In this document: piece by piece, positions 45,116 through 53,466 of the stretch
How positions within the stretch are numbered: the stretch's first letter is position 1
Layout of the letters: every line of letters starts with the position of its first letter
Assembly: GCA_944390485.1 (NCBI GenBank)
Contig: CALXPQ010000001.1
Span: 186,001 to 250,000 of the forward strand
DNA from: Veillonellales bacterium
Lineage (GTDB): Bacteria; Bacillota; Negativicutes; Veillonellales; Dialisteraceae
DNA: 64,000 bases
Direction: 5' to 3'
The notes under the pieces: model-generated
The model's database searches: none
The model's input: only the letters and a program-made list of their open reading frames with translations
What the model was told of the DNA's origin: nothing
Position numbers and translations under genes: made by a program

Positions 45116-45787
45116 ATGAAACACGCATGGATATCCGCCGTACTGGCCGGCGCGCTCGCACTGGGAGCGGCCTGGCCGGCCGGCGCGGCGGATCACTGGG
45201 ATATGGCCTATATCGGGCGCATGACGCTGCCGGAGCACGTCACGTTTGAGGAAGGCGAGCAGAAATCGCTGGATTTCCTCCAGACGGGCGGCATCCGGTG
45301 GACCTTCATCCGCTCCGGCATGATGAACGGGGTCTTCTATACGATGACCTACGCGGACGGCACGGACTTTTCCTACGGCTGGGCAGCGTCTGCGGCGGTA
45401 GGCGTGCCGTACCTCGTCCGGCAGGGCGAGACGGCCTATCGGAATAAGACTCCATCCGAACAGATGGATGTCATCGCGGAGCATATGAACGAAGAGATCC
45501 GCCGGAGCGGCGCGGAATTTGCAGGAAGCGAGCCGCTTGTCCGCCTCAGCGACCGTGAACATCCCCGCTGGGAGGGGGCTTTCACGATCACGAGAAAGGA
45601 GAACGGCGTCACCTACCGGGAAGCGTACCAGATGGTGCTTCAGGTGAGCGGCTTCCGCGTCGTGCTGGGGCTCATCAATTCCGATGCGGATCGGAAGGAG
45701 CTGACGGCCGACTTGGCGGAGATGATGAAAGAGCGCCGGTTCTACAAGGAAAAAGATCTGCTGGCGGCGTTCCTCCGGAACGGGTGA
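45116..45787 (+). CDS. Exported protein of unknown function
   Basis: 223 residues; the ATG lies one base after the glnS stop, with AGCAGGA upstream. Cleavable signal peptide (about 1-24, ending AGAADH; no lipobox). The mature part has a mixed alpha/beta look (RWTFIRSGMMNGVFYTMTY, YRNKTPSEQMDVIAEHMNEE, FRVVLGLINSDADRKELTAD) with no catalytic motif that I recognise. Its presence downstream of glnS suggests co-transcription rather than a shared function. Confidence 0.7.
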   Translation: MKHAWISAVLAGALALGAAWPAGAADHWDMAYIGRMTLPEHVTFEEGEQKSLDFLQTGGIRWTFIRSGMMNGVFYTMTYADGTDFSYGWAASAAVGVPYLVRQGETAYRNKTPSEQMDVIAEHMNEEIRRSGAEFAGSEPLVRLSDREHPRWEGAFTITRKENGVTYREAYQMVLQVSGFRVVLGLINSDADRKELTADLAEMMKERRFYKEKDLLAAFLRNG

Positions 45788-45805
45788 GGAACGGGGCACT
45801 GATGA

Positions 45806-45834
45806 TTGACAACGGCGCGGCTCTTCCGTAATAT
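45806..45834 (+). promoter_or_regulatory. Near-consensus promoter of flavodoxin 1
   Basis: TTGACA (45806-45811), 17-bp spacer, TAATAT (45829-45834), identical hexamers and spacing to the rny promoter; it implies high expression of the flavodoxin. Confidence 0.85.
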
Positions 45835-45883
45835 TAAAGAAGCACGGATCGCTGAGATCCGATTATGAACAGGAGGCTTTATT

Positions 45884-46312
45884 ATGGCAAAAGTAGCAAT
45901 CGTATACTGGTCCGGCTCCGGCAACACGGAAGCCATGGCTCAGGCTGTCGAAGAAGGCGCAAAGGCAGCAGGCGCAGAAACGTCCCTCAGCTTCGTGAGC
46001 GACACTTCTGCGGCGGATGTAGCGGCCTATGATCACATCATCCTCGGCTGCCCGGCCATGGGCAACGAAGAACTGGAAGAATATGAATTCGAACCGTTCT
46101 TCGCGGAACTGCTCCCGAATCTCGCGGGCAAAGTGGTCGGCATCTTCGGGTCCTATGCCTGGAATCAGGGCGACTGGATCGAAAACTGGAAGAACCGCCT
46201 GACGGAAGCCGGCGTTACGCTCGCCGCCGATCCGGTGAAGGCGTACAGCTATCCGGACGACGAGGCGCTCGCGGCCTGCAAGGCGCTGGGCGAAACGATC
46301 GCAAAGGCTTAA
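45884..46312 (+). CDS. Flavodoxin 1
   Basis: 142-residue short-chain flavodoxin, an FMN electron carrier. The phosphate-binding loop is YWSGSGNTEAMA (about residues 8-19); the flavin-stacking loops are GCPAMGNEELEEYEFEPFF (about 55-73) and FGSYAWNQGDWIENW (about 88-102), with Trp and Tyr at the expected places. CAGGAGGC precedes the ATG. A strong own promoter and a terminator make it a separate, probably abundant transcript. The electron partner is unknown; in anaerobes flavodoxins replace ferredoxin, often under iron limitation. Confidence 0.93.
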   Translation: MAKVAIVYWSGSGNTEAMAQAVEEGAKAAGAETSLSFVSDTSAADVAAYDHIILGCPAMGNEELEEYEFEPFFAELLPNLAGKVVGIFGSYAWNQGDWIENWKNRLTEAGVTLAADPVKAYSYPDDEALAACKALGETIAKA

Positions 46313-46337
46313 TTTCATAGAAGGACAGGAAGTCAGA

Positions 46338-46371
46338 TAAAGCGCTCTTATGGACGGGCGCTTTATTTTTT
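46338..46371 (+). terminator. Intrinsic terminator after flavodoxin 1
   Basis: TAAAGCGCTC/GGGCGCTTTA stem with one G-U, 8-nt loop, followed by TTTTTT. Confidence 0.9.
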
Positions 46372-46405
46372 AAGATCAATGCCGGGAGGCGGAAGGGAGG
46401 ATCCC

Positions 46406-46849
46406 ATGGCGGGAAAGACCGCTGTCATTTTCTATTCCAGCACGGGCAATACAGAAGCCATGGCGGAAGCGGCTGCCGTAGGAGCCCGGAAGAGCGGGGC
46501 GGAGGTGCTGCTCGCGCCGGTGGTGGACGTGGACGCGGAGACGATCGGGACGCAGTACGACTGCATCCTGCTGGGCTGCTCGGCGTGGGGCGTCGAAGTG
46601 ATCGAAGAGTCGCAGATGCGCCCGTTTACGGAGAAGCTGAAGCCGTTCCTCAAGGGAAAGCGCATGGGGGTCTTCGGCTCCTGCGGATGGAGCCGCGGCG
46701 CCTGGCTGAATTCCTGGGAGGCCGAGCTGCATTTTGCGGGCGGGATTTTCCCCGTCCGTCCGGTGCTGGCCTACGGCTATCCTGACGAAGAAGCGCTCGG
46801 AAAATGTGAAGCGCTTGGAAAAGCGGTGGCGGAAGCGCCGCAGGAATGA
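46406..46849 (+). CDS. Flavodoxin 2
   Basis: 147 residues. FMN phosphate loop FYSSTGNTEAMAEA, flavin loops GCSAWGVEVIEESQM and GSCGWSRGAWLNSWEAEL. It is a diverged paralogue of the preceding gene (same length, same GYPDEEALGKCEALG C terminus). GAAGGGAGG lies 5 nt before ATG 46406; an upstream in-frame start at 46379 lacks a ribosome site. No own promoter is clear, and the terminator upstream separates it from flavodoxin 1; it runs on into the aminotransferase gene. Confidence 0.9.
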   Translation: MAGKTAVIFYSSTGNTEAMAEAAAVGARKSGAEVLLAPVVDVDAETIGTQYDCILLGCSAWGVEVIEESQMRPFTEKLKPFLKGKRMGVFGSCGWSRGAWLNSWEAELHFAGGIFPVRPVLAYGYPDEEALGKCEALGKAVAEAPQE

Positions 46850-46877
46850 TCCATGCGGAAGCATGAAGGAGGACATC

Positions 46878-48050
46878 ATGAACTGGGAATCAAAAATCGC
46901 AGAGAACGTCAAGGCGGTGCCGCCGTCCGGCATCCGCAAATTCTTTGATCTGGCCAATACGATGGAGGGCGTGATTTCCCTCGGCGTAGGGGAACCGGAT
47001 TATGCCGCGCCCGACAAGGTCATCGATGCGTGCATCGACAGCCTGAAGCGGAAGGAGACGTCCTATACGTCCAACCTGGGACTGCTCCCGCTGCGCAGAG
47101 ATATCGCCGCGCTGTTCCACCGCCGCTACCATGTGGATTACGATCCGGCCAGCGAGATCATCGTGACGGTCGGCGTGTCCGAAGCCATCAGCATCGCCAT
47201 GTCGGCGCTCCTGAACCCGGGCGATGAAGTACTGATCCCGGACCCGGCCTATGTGGCTTATCCGGCCTGCGTCCGCTTTGCAGGCGGCGTGCCGGTCCTC
47301 GTGCCTACCTGGGAAAAGGATGATTTCAAGCTGACCGTGGAAGAGCTGGAGAAAAAAGTCACAGACAAAACGAAGATCCTGCTGATCGGCTATCCGAATA
47401 ACCCCACCGGCACAGTCATGGACCGGGCGTCGCTGGAAAAGATTGCGGAATTTGCGCAGAAACATGATCTGATCGTCATCTCCGATGAGATCTACTGCGA
47501 CCTGACCTACGAAGGCACGCACACCTGCGTGGCGTCCCTGCCGGGCATGAAAGAACGGACCATCGTCCTGAACGGCTTCTCCAAGTCCTATGCGATGACC
47601 GGACTCCGCATCGGCTATCTGTGCGCGCCGAAGGAAGCGGTGGAATCCATTTACAAGGTCCACCAGTACGAGATCCTCTGCGCGTCCGCCACGAGCCAGT
47701 ACGGGGCGATCGCCGCGCTGGAGAGCTGCGACGACGACGTGCAGGCCATGTATGAAGAATATGCGGCCCGCCGCGTCATGATCTATGAAGGACTGAAAAA
47801 GATCGGCCTGCCGGTCTTCGAACCGAAGGGCGCTTTCTATATTTTCCCGGACATCACCTGCACGGGCATGGACGACGAAGAATTTTCCGAACAGCTCCTG
47901 AAAGAGGAGAAGGTCGGCGTGGTGCCGGGGAGCTGCTTCGGCGAGCAGGGCCGCGGCCACGTGCGCATCTCCTATGCGGCCAGCCGCGAAAACATCGCGG
48001 AAGCGCTGGTCCGCATCGGCCGTTTCGTAGAGCGCCACAGAAAAGCGTGA
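46878..48050 (+). CDS. Class I/II PLP-dependent aminotransferase
   Basis: 390 residues, fold-type I aminotransferase of the AspC/PatA group. Motifs: N-terminal MEGVISLGVGEPDY, the substrate loop SYTSNLGLLPLRRDIA, GYPNNPTGTV, SDEIYCDLTYEG, the PLP lysine K236 in GFSKSYAMTGLRIGY, and RISYAASRENI with the substrate-carboxylate Arg. The amino donor and acceptor cannot be set from sequence; aspartate or aromatic/LL-diaminopimelate-like precursors are plausible. GAAGGAGG lies 5 nt before ATG 46878. Confidence 0.92.
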   Translation: MNWESKIAENVKAVPPSGIRKFFDLANTMEGVISLGVGEPDYAAPDKVIDACIDSLKRKETSYTSNLGLLPLRRDIAALFHRRYHVDYDPASEIIVTVGVSEAISIAMSALLNPGDEVLIPDPAYVAYPACVRFAGGVPVLVPTWEKDDFKLTVEELEKKVTDKTKILLIGYPNNPTGTVMDRASLEKIAEFAQKHDLIVISDEIYCDLTYEGTHTCVASLPGMKERTIVLNGFSKSYAMTGLRIGYLCAPKEAVESIYKVHQYEILCASATSQYGAIAALESCDDDVQAMYEEYAARRVMIYEGLKKIGLPVFEPKGAFYIFPDITCTGMDDEEFSEQLLKEEKVGVVPGSCFGEQGRGHVRISYAASRENIAEALVRIGRFVERHRKA

Positions 48051-48063
48051 GATTTCGTCTGAC

Positions 48064-48095
48064 AAAGGGCACCGGGCTCGTTTCCGGTGCTTTTT
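48064..48095 (+). terminator. Intrinsic terminator after the aminotransferase gene
   Basis: AAAGGGCACCGG pairs with CCGGTGCTTTTT (G-U pairs at the base) around GCTCGTTT; T-run follows. Confidence 0.85.
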
Positions 48096-48106
48096 GTGTG
48101 CGCCGC

Positions 48107-48134
48107 TTGACAGGCCCCGGCGGGCCGGTAATAA
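48107..48134 (+). promoter_or_regulatory. Promoter of the repeat protein-NUDIX-uppP unit
   Basis: TTGACA (48107-48112), 16-bp spacer, TAATAA (48129-48134), or AATAAT with 17 bp; 64 bp before the start codon. Confidence 0.65.
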
Positions 48135-48198
48135 TGGTAAGAAAGTCAGTTTTCAGGGATCTGGGCCCCGGCTGATCCGGGACCTGAGGAGGAACAGT

Positions 48199-49338
48199 AT
48201 GAAATACAGCACCTGTGCGGCGTGGATCCTCGCGGGGCTCCTGGCGGCAGGCCCCTTTGCGGTAGTCCGGGCGGCTCCGCAGCCAGCAGCCGCTACAGAA
48301 GAAACAGCGCAGGAACCGTCTTCCGGAGGCGTTCCGCAGGAAGCTCCGGTACGGATCGCATCCATCCATGACGCGCCGCTGACGGAGGAAGACTTCCGGC
48401 TGGGAGGACTTCGTCTCGGCATGTCGGCAGAAGAAGCGGCCGCGGCGGAAGGCATGCCGCAGAAAACGGAACATGGCAGCGTGTACGATGAATCGCAATG
48501 GGACGGGATCACCGTCCGATTTGTGCAGGAAAATGCCTATGCCTATGCAGCACGGGACGATCTGGATATCCCGGACCGCTTTCCGTCTGCCGGTGCGTCT
48601 GTGATTTCTGCAGAAAGAAAGGGCATCGCCTCGGCCCGCGGCATCACCACGGGCGACAGCCGGGAAAACGTAGTGCGTTCGTACGGCAGGCCGTCGCAGA
48701 TCTACTGGGACGGACCGGCGCAGAAATGCTACTTTGTCTATCAGATGGGCAGTCAGCAGCTCGTTTTCACCATTTCCAAAGACCATGTGCAGTCCATGCA
48801 GCTGGCCTTTGCCGGCGCCTGGCTCCCGGCAGTGGAGCCGGAGATCCTGCCTGCAGGCCGGCGGTTTTCCGATGAGGAATTCATGATCGCAGGGTATGCT
48901 GTGGGGCAGGTTTTCCAGGAGCATTCCTGGCTCGTGTGGGAGAAGAAGGCGGTCAATCCGGAAGAGGAGATCTGGTACTATCCCGGATTCGGCGTACGGA
49001 TGGACGCGAAGAGCCATGTGATCTCTTCGCTTTTCGTGACGGACGGCGCGATGACGACGCGACGCGGCGTGTCCGTGGGCGATCAGCTCTCCACTTTGGA
49101 ATTTCTCTACGGCGAGCCGCAGAAACTGGAAATGAATCTGGCCGCGCCGCATCCGCAGAGCGCGTATATTTATTTCTCGGAAGACCGGAAGACGGCGCTC
49201 GTCTTCTACATCAATGAAACGGAAAAGGTCATCTACAATATCGTTTCCATGAAAAATCCACAGATTCCCGCGCCCCTGCAGCCGGCGCTGGACCGGATCC
49301 GGAGCGTGCGCGCGAAAAATCTCGAGGGGACCCTGTGA
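48199..49338 (+). CDS. Exported protein with BamE-like repeats
   Basis: 379 residues with a signal peptide (about 1-23, ending VVRAAP) and an Ala/Glu-rich linker. After it I see three to four units with a common pattern, a Gly-x-Gly-Asp/Met helix start, a YGxP turn, then beta strands: GGLRLGMSAEEAAAAEGMP, GITTGDSRENVVRSYGRP with QLVFTISKDHVQSMQL, a degenerate third unit (IAGYAVGQ ... GVRMDAKSHVISSLFV), and GVSVGDQLSTLEFLYGEP with TALVFYINETEKVIYNI. This resembles the SmpA/BamE-like fold used for protein or ligand binding in the envelope. No enzyme motif. It is coupled to the NUDIX gene (TGATG overlap). Confidence 0.75.
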   Translation: MKYSTCAAWILAGLLAAGPFAVVRAAPQPAAATEETAQEPSSGGVPQEAPVRIASIHDAPLTEEDFRLGGLRLGMSAEEAAAAEGMPQKTEHGSVYDESQWDGITVRFVQENAYAYAARDDLDIPDRFPSAGASVISAERKGIASARGITTGDSRENVVRSYGRPSQIYWDGPAQKCYFVYQMGSQQLVFTISKDHVQSMQLAFAGAWLPAVEPEILPAGRRFSDEEFMIAGYAVGQVFQEHSWLVWEKKAVNPEEEIWYYPGFGVRMDAKSHVISSLFVTDGAMTTRRGVSVGDQLSTLEFLYGEPQKLEMNLAAPHPQSAYIYFSEDRKTALVFYINETEKVIYNIVSMKNPQIPAPLQPALDRIRSVRAKNLEGTL

Positions 49339-49856
49339 TGGATACGACGGGAAAGAGGTTCTGCGCCTGGTGCGGCCATCCGCTGACACGGATGCTCGCT
49401 CAGGGAGAGTACCGCCTGTGCTGCCGGCACTGCGGGCGCATTTCCTATGAAAACCCCATCACCGGCGTCGCTGGCATCATCCTGTCGCCCGAGAGGGAGC
49501 TTCTGCTGGGGCGCAGGGCGACCGGGGAGACACGGGAGGGCAGGTGGTGCATCCCCTGTGGACACGTGGAGTATAATGAAGATATTCGTCAGGCACTGGT
49601 CCGGGAAATGCGGGAGGAGACCGGATTTCTTATCGAGCCGGTGTCTGTGTATGACGTGTATTCCAATTTTCATGAGCCGGCGGCCCATACGACGGGGACA
49701 TGGTTCCTCACGCGCATCCGGGGCGGTTTCTGCCGCAGCGGCGACGATGTGGCGGAGGTCCGCTTTTTCTGCGTCTCTTCGCTGCCGGAGCTGGCGTTTC
49801 CAACAGACCGTCTGGTGATCCGCCGGCTGATTCATGAACATTTGCTGAAGGAGTAA
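49338..49856 (+). CDS. NUDIX hydrolase with N-terminal zinc ribbon
   Basis: 172 residues. An N-terminal zinc ribbon (C9, C12 and C28/29, C32) precedes a NUDIX domain whose box is complete: G(H)VEYNE at the start and REMREETGF with the catalytic glutamates. The layout is close to NudC-like and ADP-ribose-type pyrophosphatases, but the NudC SQPWPFPxS tail is absent, so the substrate is open. ATG 49338 overlaps the stop of the upstream gene and is 7 nt from GAGGGGA; GTG 49335 would be too close. Confidence 0.88.
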   Translation: MDTTGKRFCAWCGHPLTRMLAQGEYRLCCRHCGRISYENPITGVAGIILSPERELLLGRRATGETREGRWCIPCGHVEYNEDIRQALVREMREETGFLIEPVSVYDVYSNFHEPAAHTTGTWFLTRIRGGFCRSGDDVAEVRFFCVSSLPELAFPTDRLVIRRLIHEHLLKE

Positions 49857-49859
49857 TGT

Positions 49860-50654
49860 ATGTACGACTATTTCTGCGCGCTGATCGTGGGTATCGTGGA
49901 AGGGCTGACGGAGTATATCCCCGTATCCAGCACCGGCCATCTGATCCTTGTCGGGCATATGCTCGGCTTTACGGGGCAGCTGGCCAATGTATTCGACGTA
50001 TTTATCCAGTTCGGCGCGATCCTGTCCGTCATCCTCGTGTATCGGGAAAAATTTGTCCACATGGTCAAGCGGGAAAACTGGTTCCGCACGAGAGGCGCTT
50101 CCTGCGTGAACATCGCCCTGGCCATGTTTCCCGCCTGTCTGGTGGGCCTCGTCTGCCACGGGCTGATCAAGGAATACCTCTTCGGTCCGCTGACGGTCAT
50201 CATCGGGCTCATTATCGGCGGCCTCTTCATGATCCTGGCGGAAAAGATGCGGAAAGAATTCGTGATCCGCGATGTGGATGAGATCACCGCCGCGAAAGCG
50301 CTGCAGATGGGCCTCTTCCAGTGCCTGTCCCTCTGGCCCGGTTTTTCCCGGAGCGGGAGCACCATCGCCGGAGGCCTGCTTCTGGGGATCTCACGCAAAG
50401 CGGCGGCCGACTTCTCCTTCATCATGGCGGTGCCGCTCATGTTCCTGGCCTGCTCCTATGATCTGCTGAAAGTGGCCTCTGATCTGTCGATGGATGATTT
50501 TGGCGTGCTGGCGGTGGGATTCGTGACGTCCTTCGTCGTGGCTTACATCTCCATTCTCTGGTTCCTGAAATTCCTGAACCGTTCCACGCTGTCCGGCTTC
50601 GCCTACTACCGGTTCGTCGTGGCAGCGGTATCGTATGCTTATTTCTTCCTGTGA
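49860..50654 (+). CDS. uppP: Undecaprenyl-diphosphate phosphatase UppP
   Basis: 264-residue polytopic membrane enzyme of the BacA/UppP type that recycles the lipid carrier of wall synthesis; overproduction gives bacitracin tolerance. The two family motifs are present: GLTEYIPVSSTGHLIL (about residues 15-30) and LWPGFSRSGSTIAGG (about 157-171), with catalytic Glu, His and Arg. GAAGGAGTA precedes the ATG, which lies 3 bp after the NUDIX stop. A terminator follows. Confidence 0.96.
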   Translation: MYDYFCALIVGIVEGLTEYIPVSSTGHLILVGHMLGFTGQLANVFDVFIQFGAILSVILVYREKFVHMVKRENWFRTRGASCVNIALAMFPACLVGLVCHGLIKEYLFGPLTVIIGLIIGGLFMILAEKMRKEFVIRDVDEITAAKALQMGLFQCLSLWPGFSRSGSTIAGGLLLGISRKAAADFSFIMAVPLMFLACSYDLLKVASDLSMDDFGVLAVGFVTSFVVAYISILWFLKFLNRSTLSGFAYYRFVVAAVSYAYFFL

Positions 50655-50660
50655 TCCATG

Positions 50661-50688
50661 CGCGGGGCCCTGCGGGGCTCCGCGTTTT
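50661..50688 (+). terminator. Intrinsic terminator after uppP
   Basis: CGCGGgGCCC/GGGGCtCCGCG hairpin with one internal mismatch region, followed by TTTT. Confidence 0.75.
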
Positions 50689-50742
50689 CGTTGCTTTGGC
50701 AACTTTAGCGGGATAAAAAAGTAAAACATGTTTCCCGGATTG

Positions 50743-50751
50743 TGATATAAT
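50743..50751 (+). promoter_or_regulatory. Extended -10 promoter of the ATP-grasp gene
   Basis: TGaTATAAT, perfect extended -10, in an A+T-rich stretch 48 bp before the start codon. Confidence 0.7.
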
Positions 50752-50798
50752 AAAAAATATAGCTAAAATCTATCATCATATACCAATGAGGTGGACGT

Positions 50799-51530
50799 AT
50801 GAAAGTGTATATCCGGATCCGGCATACAGGCGAATTTTTCAATCAGAACTGTTTTGATGTGTACACGGGCTGCGCCACTCTTGGTATTCCTGTCGTGCCT
50901 TATAAGGCCGTTTATTCGATCGAGGACAACGCGCCGGAGGATCCTATCGTGGGAACGCTGGACGATGTGGAAGTCGCCATGGACCGGATGGGCATCCATC
51001 TCACACCGATGGATTATCCGGAGGAGCTGAAGGAATTCCTCGGCCGCCGGATCTGGAAATCCACGCTTTTCTCGATCACGAGCCATGCCGACAGCTGGCA
51101 CGTCTTCGTGAAGCCGATCTGGGATGTGAAGCGGTTCTCCGGGACGGTACTGGATAAATCGGAAGACCTGATCAAGCTGGGCGGCGGACTGGAAGATATC
51201 CCCGTCTGGTGCAGCGAGAAGGTCAATTTCCTGTCAGAATGGCGGCTCTGGGTGCTGCGCGGCGAGATCATCGGGCTGAATCCCTATGCGGGCCGGTGGG
51301 ATCTGTTCCCGGACGTGGAGCGGATGAAACAGGCGGTCGCCGCTTTTCACAGCGCGCCCTGCGGGTACGCGCTGGATTTTGGCGTGACGGACGACGGACG
51401 GACGCTGCTGGTGGAGGCCAGCGACGGGTATGTGCTCCGCAGCTTCGGGCTGGACCCGGAGAAATACGTCCGTCTGCTGACGGCGCGCTGGCAGGAACTC
51501 ACAAGCCCTGTGCAGGCGGAGAGGGAATGA
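50799..51530 (+). CDS. ATP-grasp domain protein (R2K/CDC123-like clade candidate)
   Basis: 243 residues. It lacks standard ATP-grasp motifs at first sight, but the essential residues are in order: a nucleotide-binding Lys in VFVKPIWDVKRFSG (K105), EWRLWVLRGEIIG (E147, R149), and the metal-binding pair in ALDFGVTDDGRTLLVEASDG (D193, E206). These fit the small, divergent R2K/CDC123-like ATP-grasp clade predicted to ligate amino acids or peptides to proteins or RNA. The N-terminal 75 residues (YIRIRHTGEFFNQNCFDVYTG) may hold the substrate. Monocistronic, own promoter and terminator. Substrate unknown; the clade assignment is inference. Confidence 0.65.
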   Translation: MKVYIRIRHTGEFFNQNCFDVYTGCATLGIPVVPYKAVYSIEDNAPEDPIVGTLDDVEVAMDRMGIHLTPMDYPEELKEFLGRRIWKSTLFSITSHADSWHVFVKPIWDVKRFSGTVLDKSEDLIKLGGGLEDIPVWCSEKVNFLSEWRLWVLRGEIIGLNPYAGRWDLFPDVERMKQAVAAFHSAPCGYALDFGVTDDGRTLLVEASDGYVLRSFGLDPEKYVRLLTARWQELTSPVQAERE

Positions 51531-51553
51531 TTTCCGTCCGCGCAGGAATAGAT

Positions 51554-51591
51554 AAACTGACAACTCTGAAATCTGGCTTGTCAGTTTTTTT
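51554..51591 (+). terminator. Intrinsic terminator between the ATP-grasp gene and dnaG
   Basis: AAACTGACAA/TTGTCAGTTT, perfect 10-bp stem, 14-nt loop, followed by a T-run. No clear promoter lies between it and dnaG. Confidence 0.9.
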
Positions 51592-51647
51592 CATCGGCAT
51601 CCGGAAAAGGGGGCCGCAGGCCTCCGGCCGCTGAGGAAGTAAAACCT

Positions 51648-53441
51648 ATGAGATATTTTGGACCGGAATTTTTGCAGCGGGTGTCGGACAGTCTCAATAT
51701 CGCAGACGTGATCGGCTCTTATATCCCGCTGAAGAAAAAAGGGAACCGATACTGGGCGTGCTGTCCGTTCCATCATGAGAAGACGCCGTCTTTCTCTGTG
51801 TCGCCGGACAAGGGGCTGTATTACTGTTTCGGCTGCCACGCCGCGGGGAACGTATTCACGTTCGTCCAGAAAATGGAAAACCTGTCGTTCCCGGAAGCGG
51901 TGGAGCATCTGGCAGAAATGGCCCACATCGAGCTCCCGGAAGAGCAGGTGTCGGAAGAGGACCGGAAGAAACAGTCGGAAATCACGGCGATGTACGAAGC
52001 CGCGCGCCTCGCATCCGATTATTTTCACAATTGCCTCACCAAGACGCGGATGGGGGAGGCGGGACTGGCCTATTTCCGGAAGCGTCATCTCTCCGCAGAG
52101 ACGATCGAAGCCTTCAAGCTGGGATTCGCGCCGCCTGCGTGGGACCGCCTGTTCCACGATTTCACGCAGAAGAAAAATTTCGCTCCGAAGACGCTGGTCG
52201 ACGCGGGGCTGGTGGGCTATAGCAACGGCCGGTACTTCGACATGTTCCGGAACCGTTGCATGTTTCCCATCCTGAACCTGAAAGGGAAGCCGGTGGCGTT
52301 CGGTGGCCGGGTGCTGGACGACAGCAAACCGAAATACCTCAATTCCCCGGAAACGCCCATCTTCAATAAACGGCGGCTCCTGTTTGCGCTGTATCAAGCG
52401 CTGCCCCGGATCCGCGAGACGCGGCAGGTCATCATGGTCGAGGGGTACATGGACGCCATTTCCCTCCATGCGCACGGCGTGACGAACGTCGTAGCCTCGC
52501 TGGGGACGGCATTCACCATCGAGCAGGCGCGGCTTCTGAAGCGGTATGCCGATGAAGTAGTCTTCAGCTACGATATGGATGCAGCCGGGCAAAATGCGAC
52601 CCGGCGCGCGCTGGAGATCGCTGAGACCGTGGGACTCCGCATCCGCGTCGCCCGCGTGGGCGAGGGGAAAGACCCGGATGAATTCGTGAATTTGCACGGC
52701 GGCGACGCCTATCTGGAAGCGGTCCGGCAGGCGCAGCCGGCCATGGACTATCTGCTCGCGTCGCTGCTCCGCCAGTACGATGCGACGTCGCTGGAAGGAC
52801 AGCAGCATATCCTGCAGGAAATGTTTGCCGTGCTGACGGCCCGGGAAGATTCATTCCTGATCAATTCCTATATCCGGAAGATGGCCCGGGCCATGCGCGT
52901 GGATGAAGGCCTCATCCGCAGCGAAGCGACGCGGTATGTGAGCCGGAACCGGCCCGGGATCTATATTTCGCCGCGGGAACCGGTGAAGGAGGCGGAAAGC
53001 CGGGAATCGCAGAAGCAGGTCCGGCTTGAGGAAGGCTTCCTCGCGTACTGTCTGCTGTATCATACTTTCCCGTCCGCCTGGCCGGAAATGAAGGATTTCC
53101 CCTATGCTTCGCCGTTCTGCCAGCGGCTGGCGGAGGCGATCCGGGCGGTGGAAACGGAAGGGCAGACGCTGACGGAGAAAGCGGTGCAGCAGAAGCTGGG
53201 ACCGGAAGACGTGGAAGCGCTGGCCGCGCTCCTGATGAAAGACGATTACGCGGGGACCATTCCGTGGGAGGAATTCGTCCGTCCGCTCAAACTAGGATAT
53301 CTGCAGAAAGAGTATAAGCGGCACACCGAGAAAGCCGGCGAGCTGTCACAGGAGCAGCCGGAAGCGGCCCGTGAAGAAATGCTCGCCTGCATCCGGCTCA
53401 GCCGGGAGATTCGCGAACTTCAGAAGAAAACGTCAGGCTGA
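51648..53441 (+). CDS. dnaG: DNA primase
   Basis: 597 residues, synthesises RNA primers at the replication fork. N-terminal CHC2 zinc-binding domain with C39, H42, C60 and C63 (CCPFHHEKTPSFSVSPDKG, YYCFGCHAAGN), catalytic core with TOPRIM motifs VEGYMDAISLHAHGV (Glu about 265) and SYDMDAAGQNATRRA (DxD about 308), and a C-terminal helicase-interaction domain (about 450-597). The start follows GAGGAAG. dnaG-rpoD is the conserved macromolecular-synthesis pair; rpsU is absent here, as in other Firmicutes. Confidence 0.97.
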   Translation: MRYFGPEFLQRVSDSLNIADVIGSYIPLKKKGNRYWACCPFHHEKTPSFSVSPDKGLYYCFGCHAAGNVFTFVQKMENLSFPEAVEHLAEMAHIELPEEQVSEEDRKKQSEITAMYEAARLASDYFHNCLTKTRMGEAGLAYFRKRHLSAETIEAFKLGFAPPAWDRLFHDFTQKKNFAPKTLVDAGLVGYSNGRYFDMFRNRCMFPILNLKGKPVAFGGRVLDDSKPKYLNSPETPIFNKRRLLFALYQALPRIRETRQVIMVEGYMDAISLHAHGVTNVVASLGTAFTIEQARLLKRYADEVVFSYDMDAAGQNATRRALEIAETVGLRIRVARVGEGKDPDEFVNLHGGDAYLEAVRQAQPAMDYLLASLLRQYDATSLEGQQHILQEMFAVLTAREDSFLINSYIRKMARAMRVDEGLIRSEATRYVSRNRPGIYISPREPVKEAESRESQKQVRLEEGFLAYCLLYHTFPSAWPEMKDFPYASPFCQRLAEAIRAVETEGQTLTEKAVQQKLGPEDVEALAALLMKDDYAGTIPWEEFVRPLKLGYLQKEYKRHTEKAGELSQEQPEAAREEMLACIRLSREIRELQKKTSG

Positions 53442-53466
53442 CGCGGCCTGACGGGAGGAGATCCGT

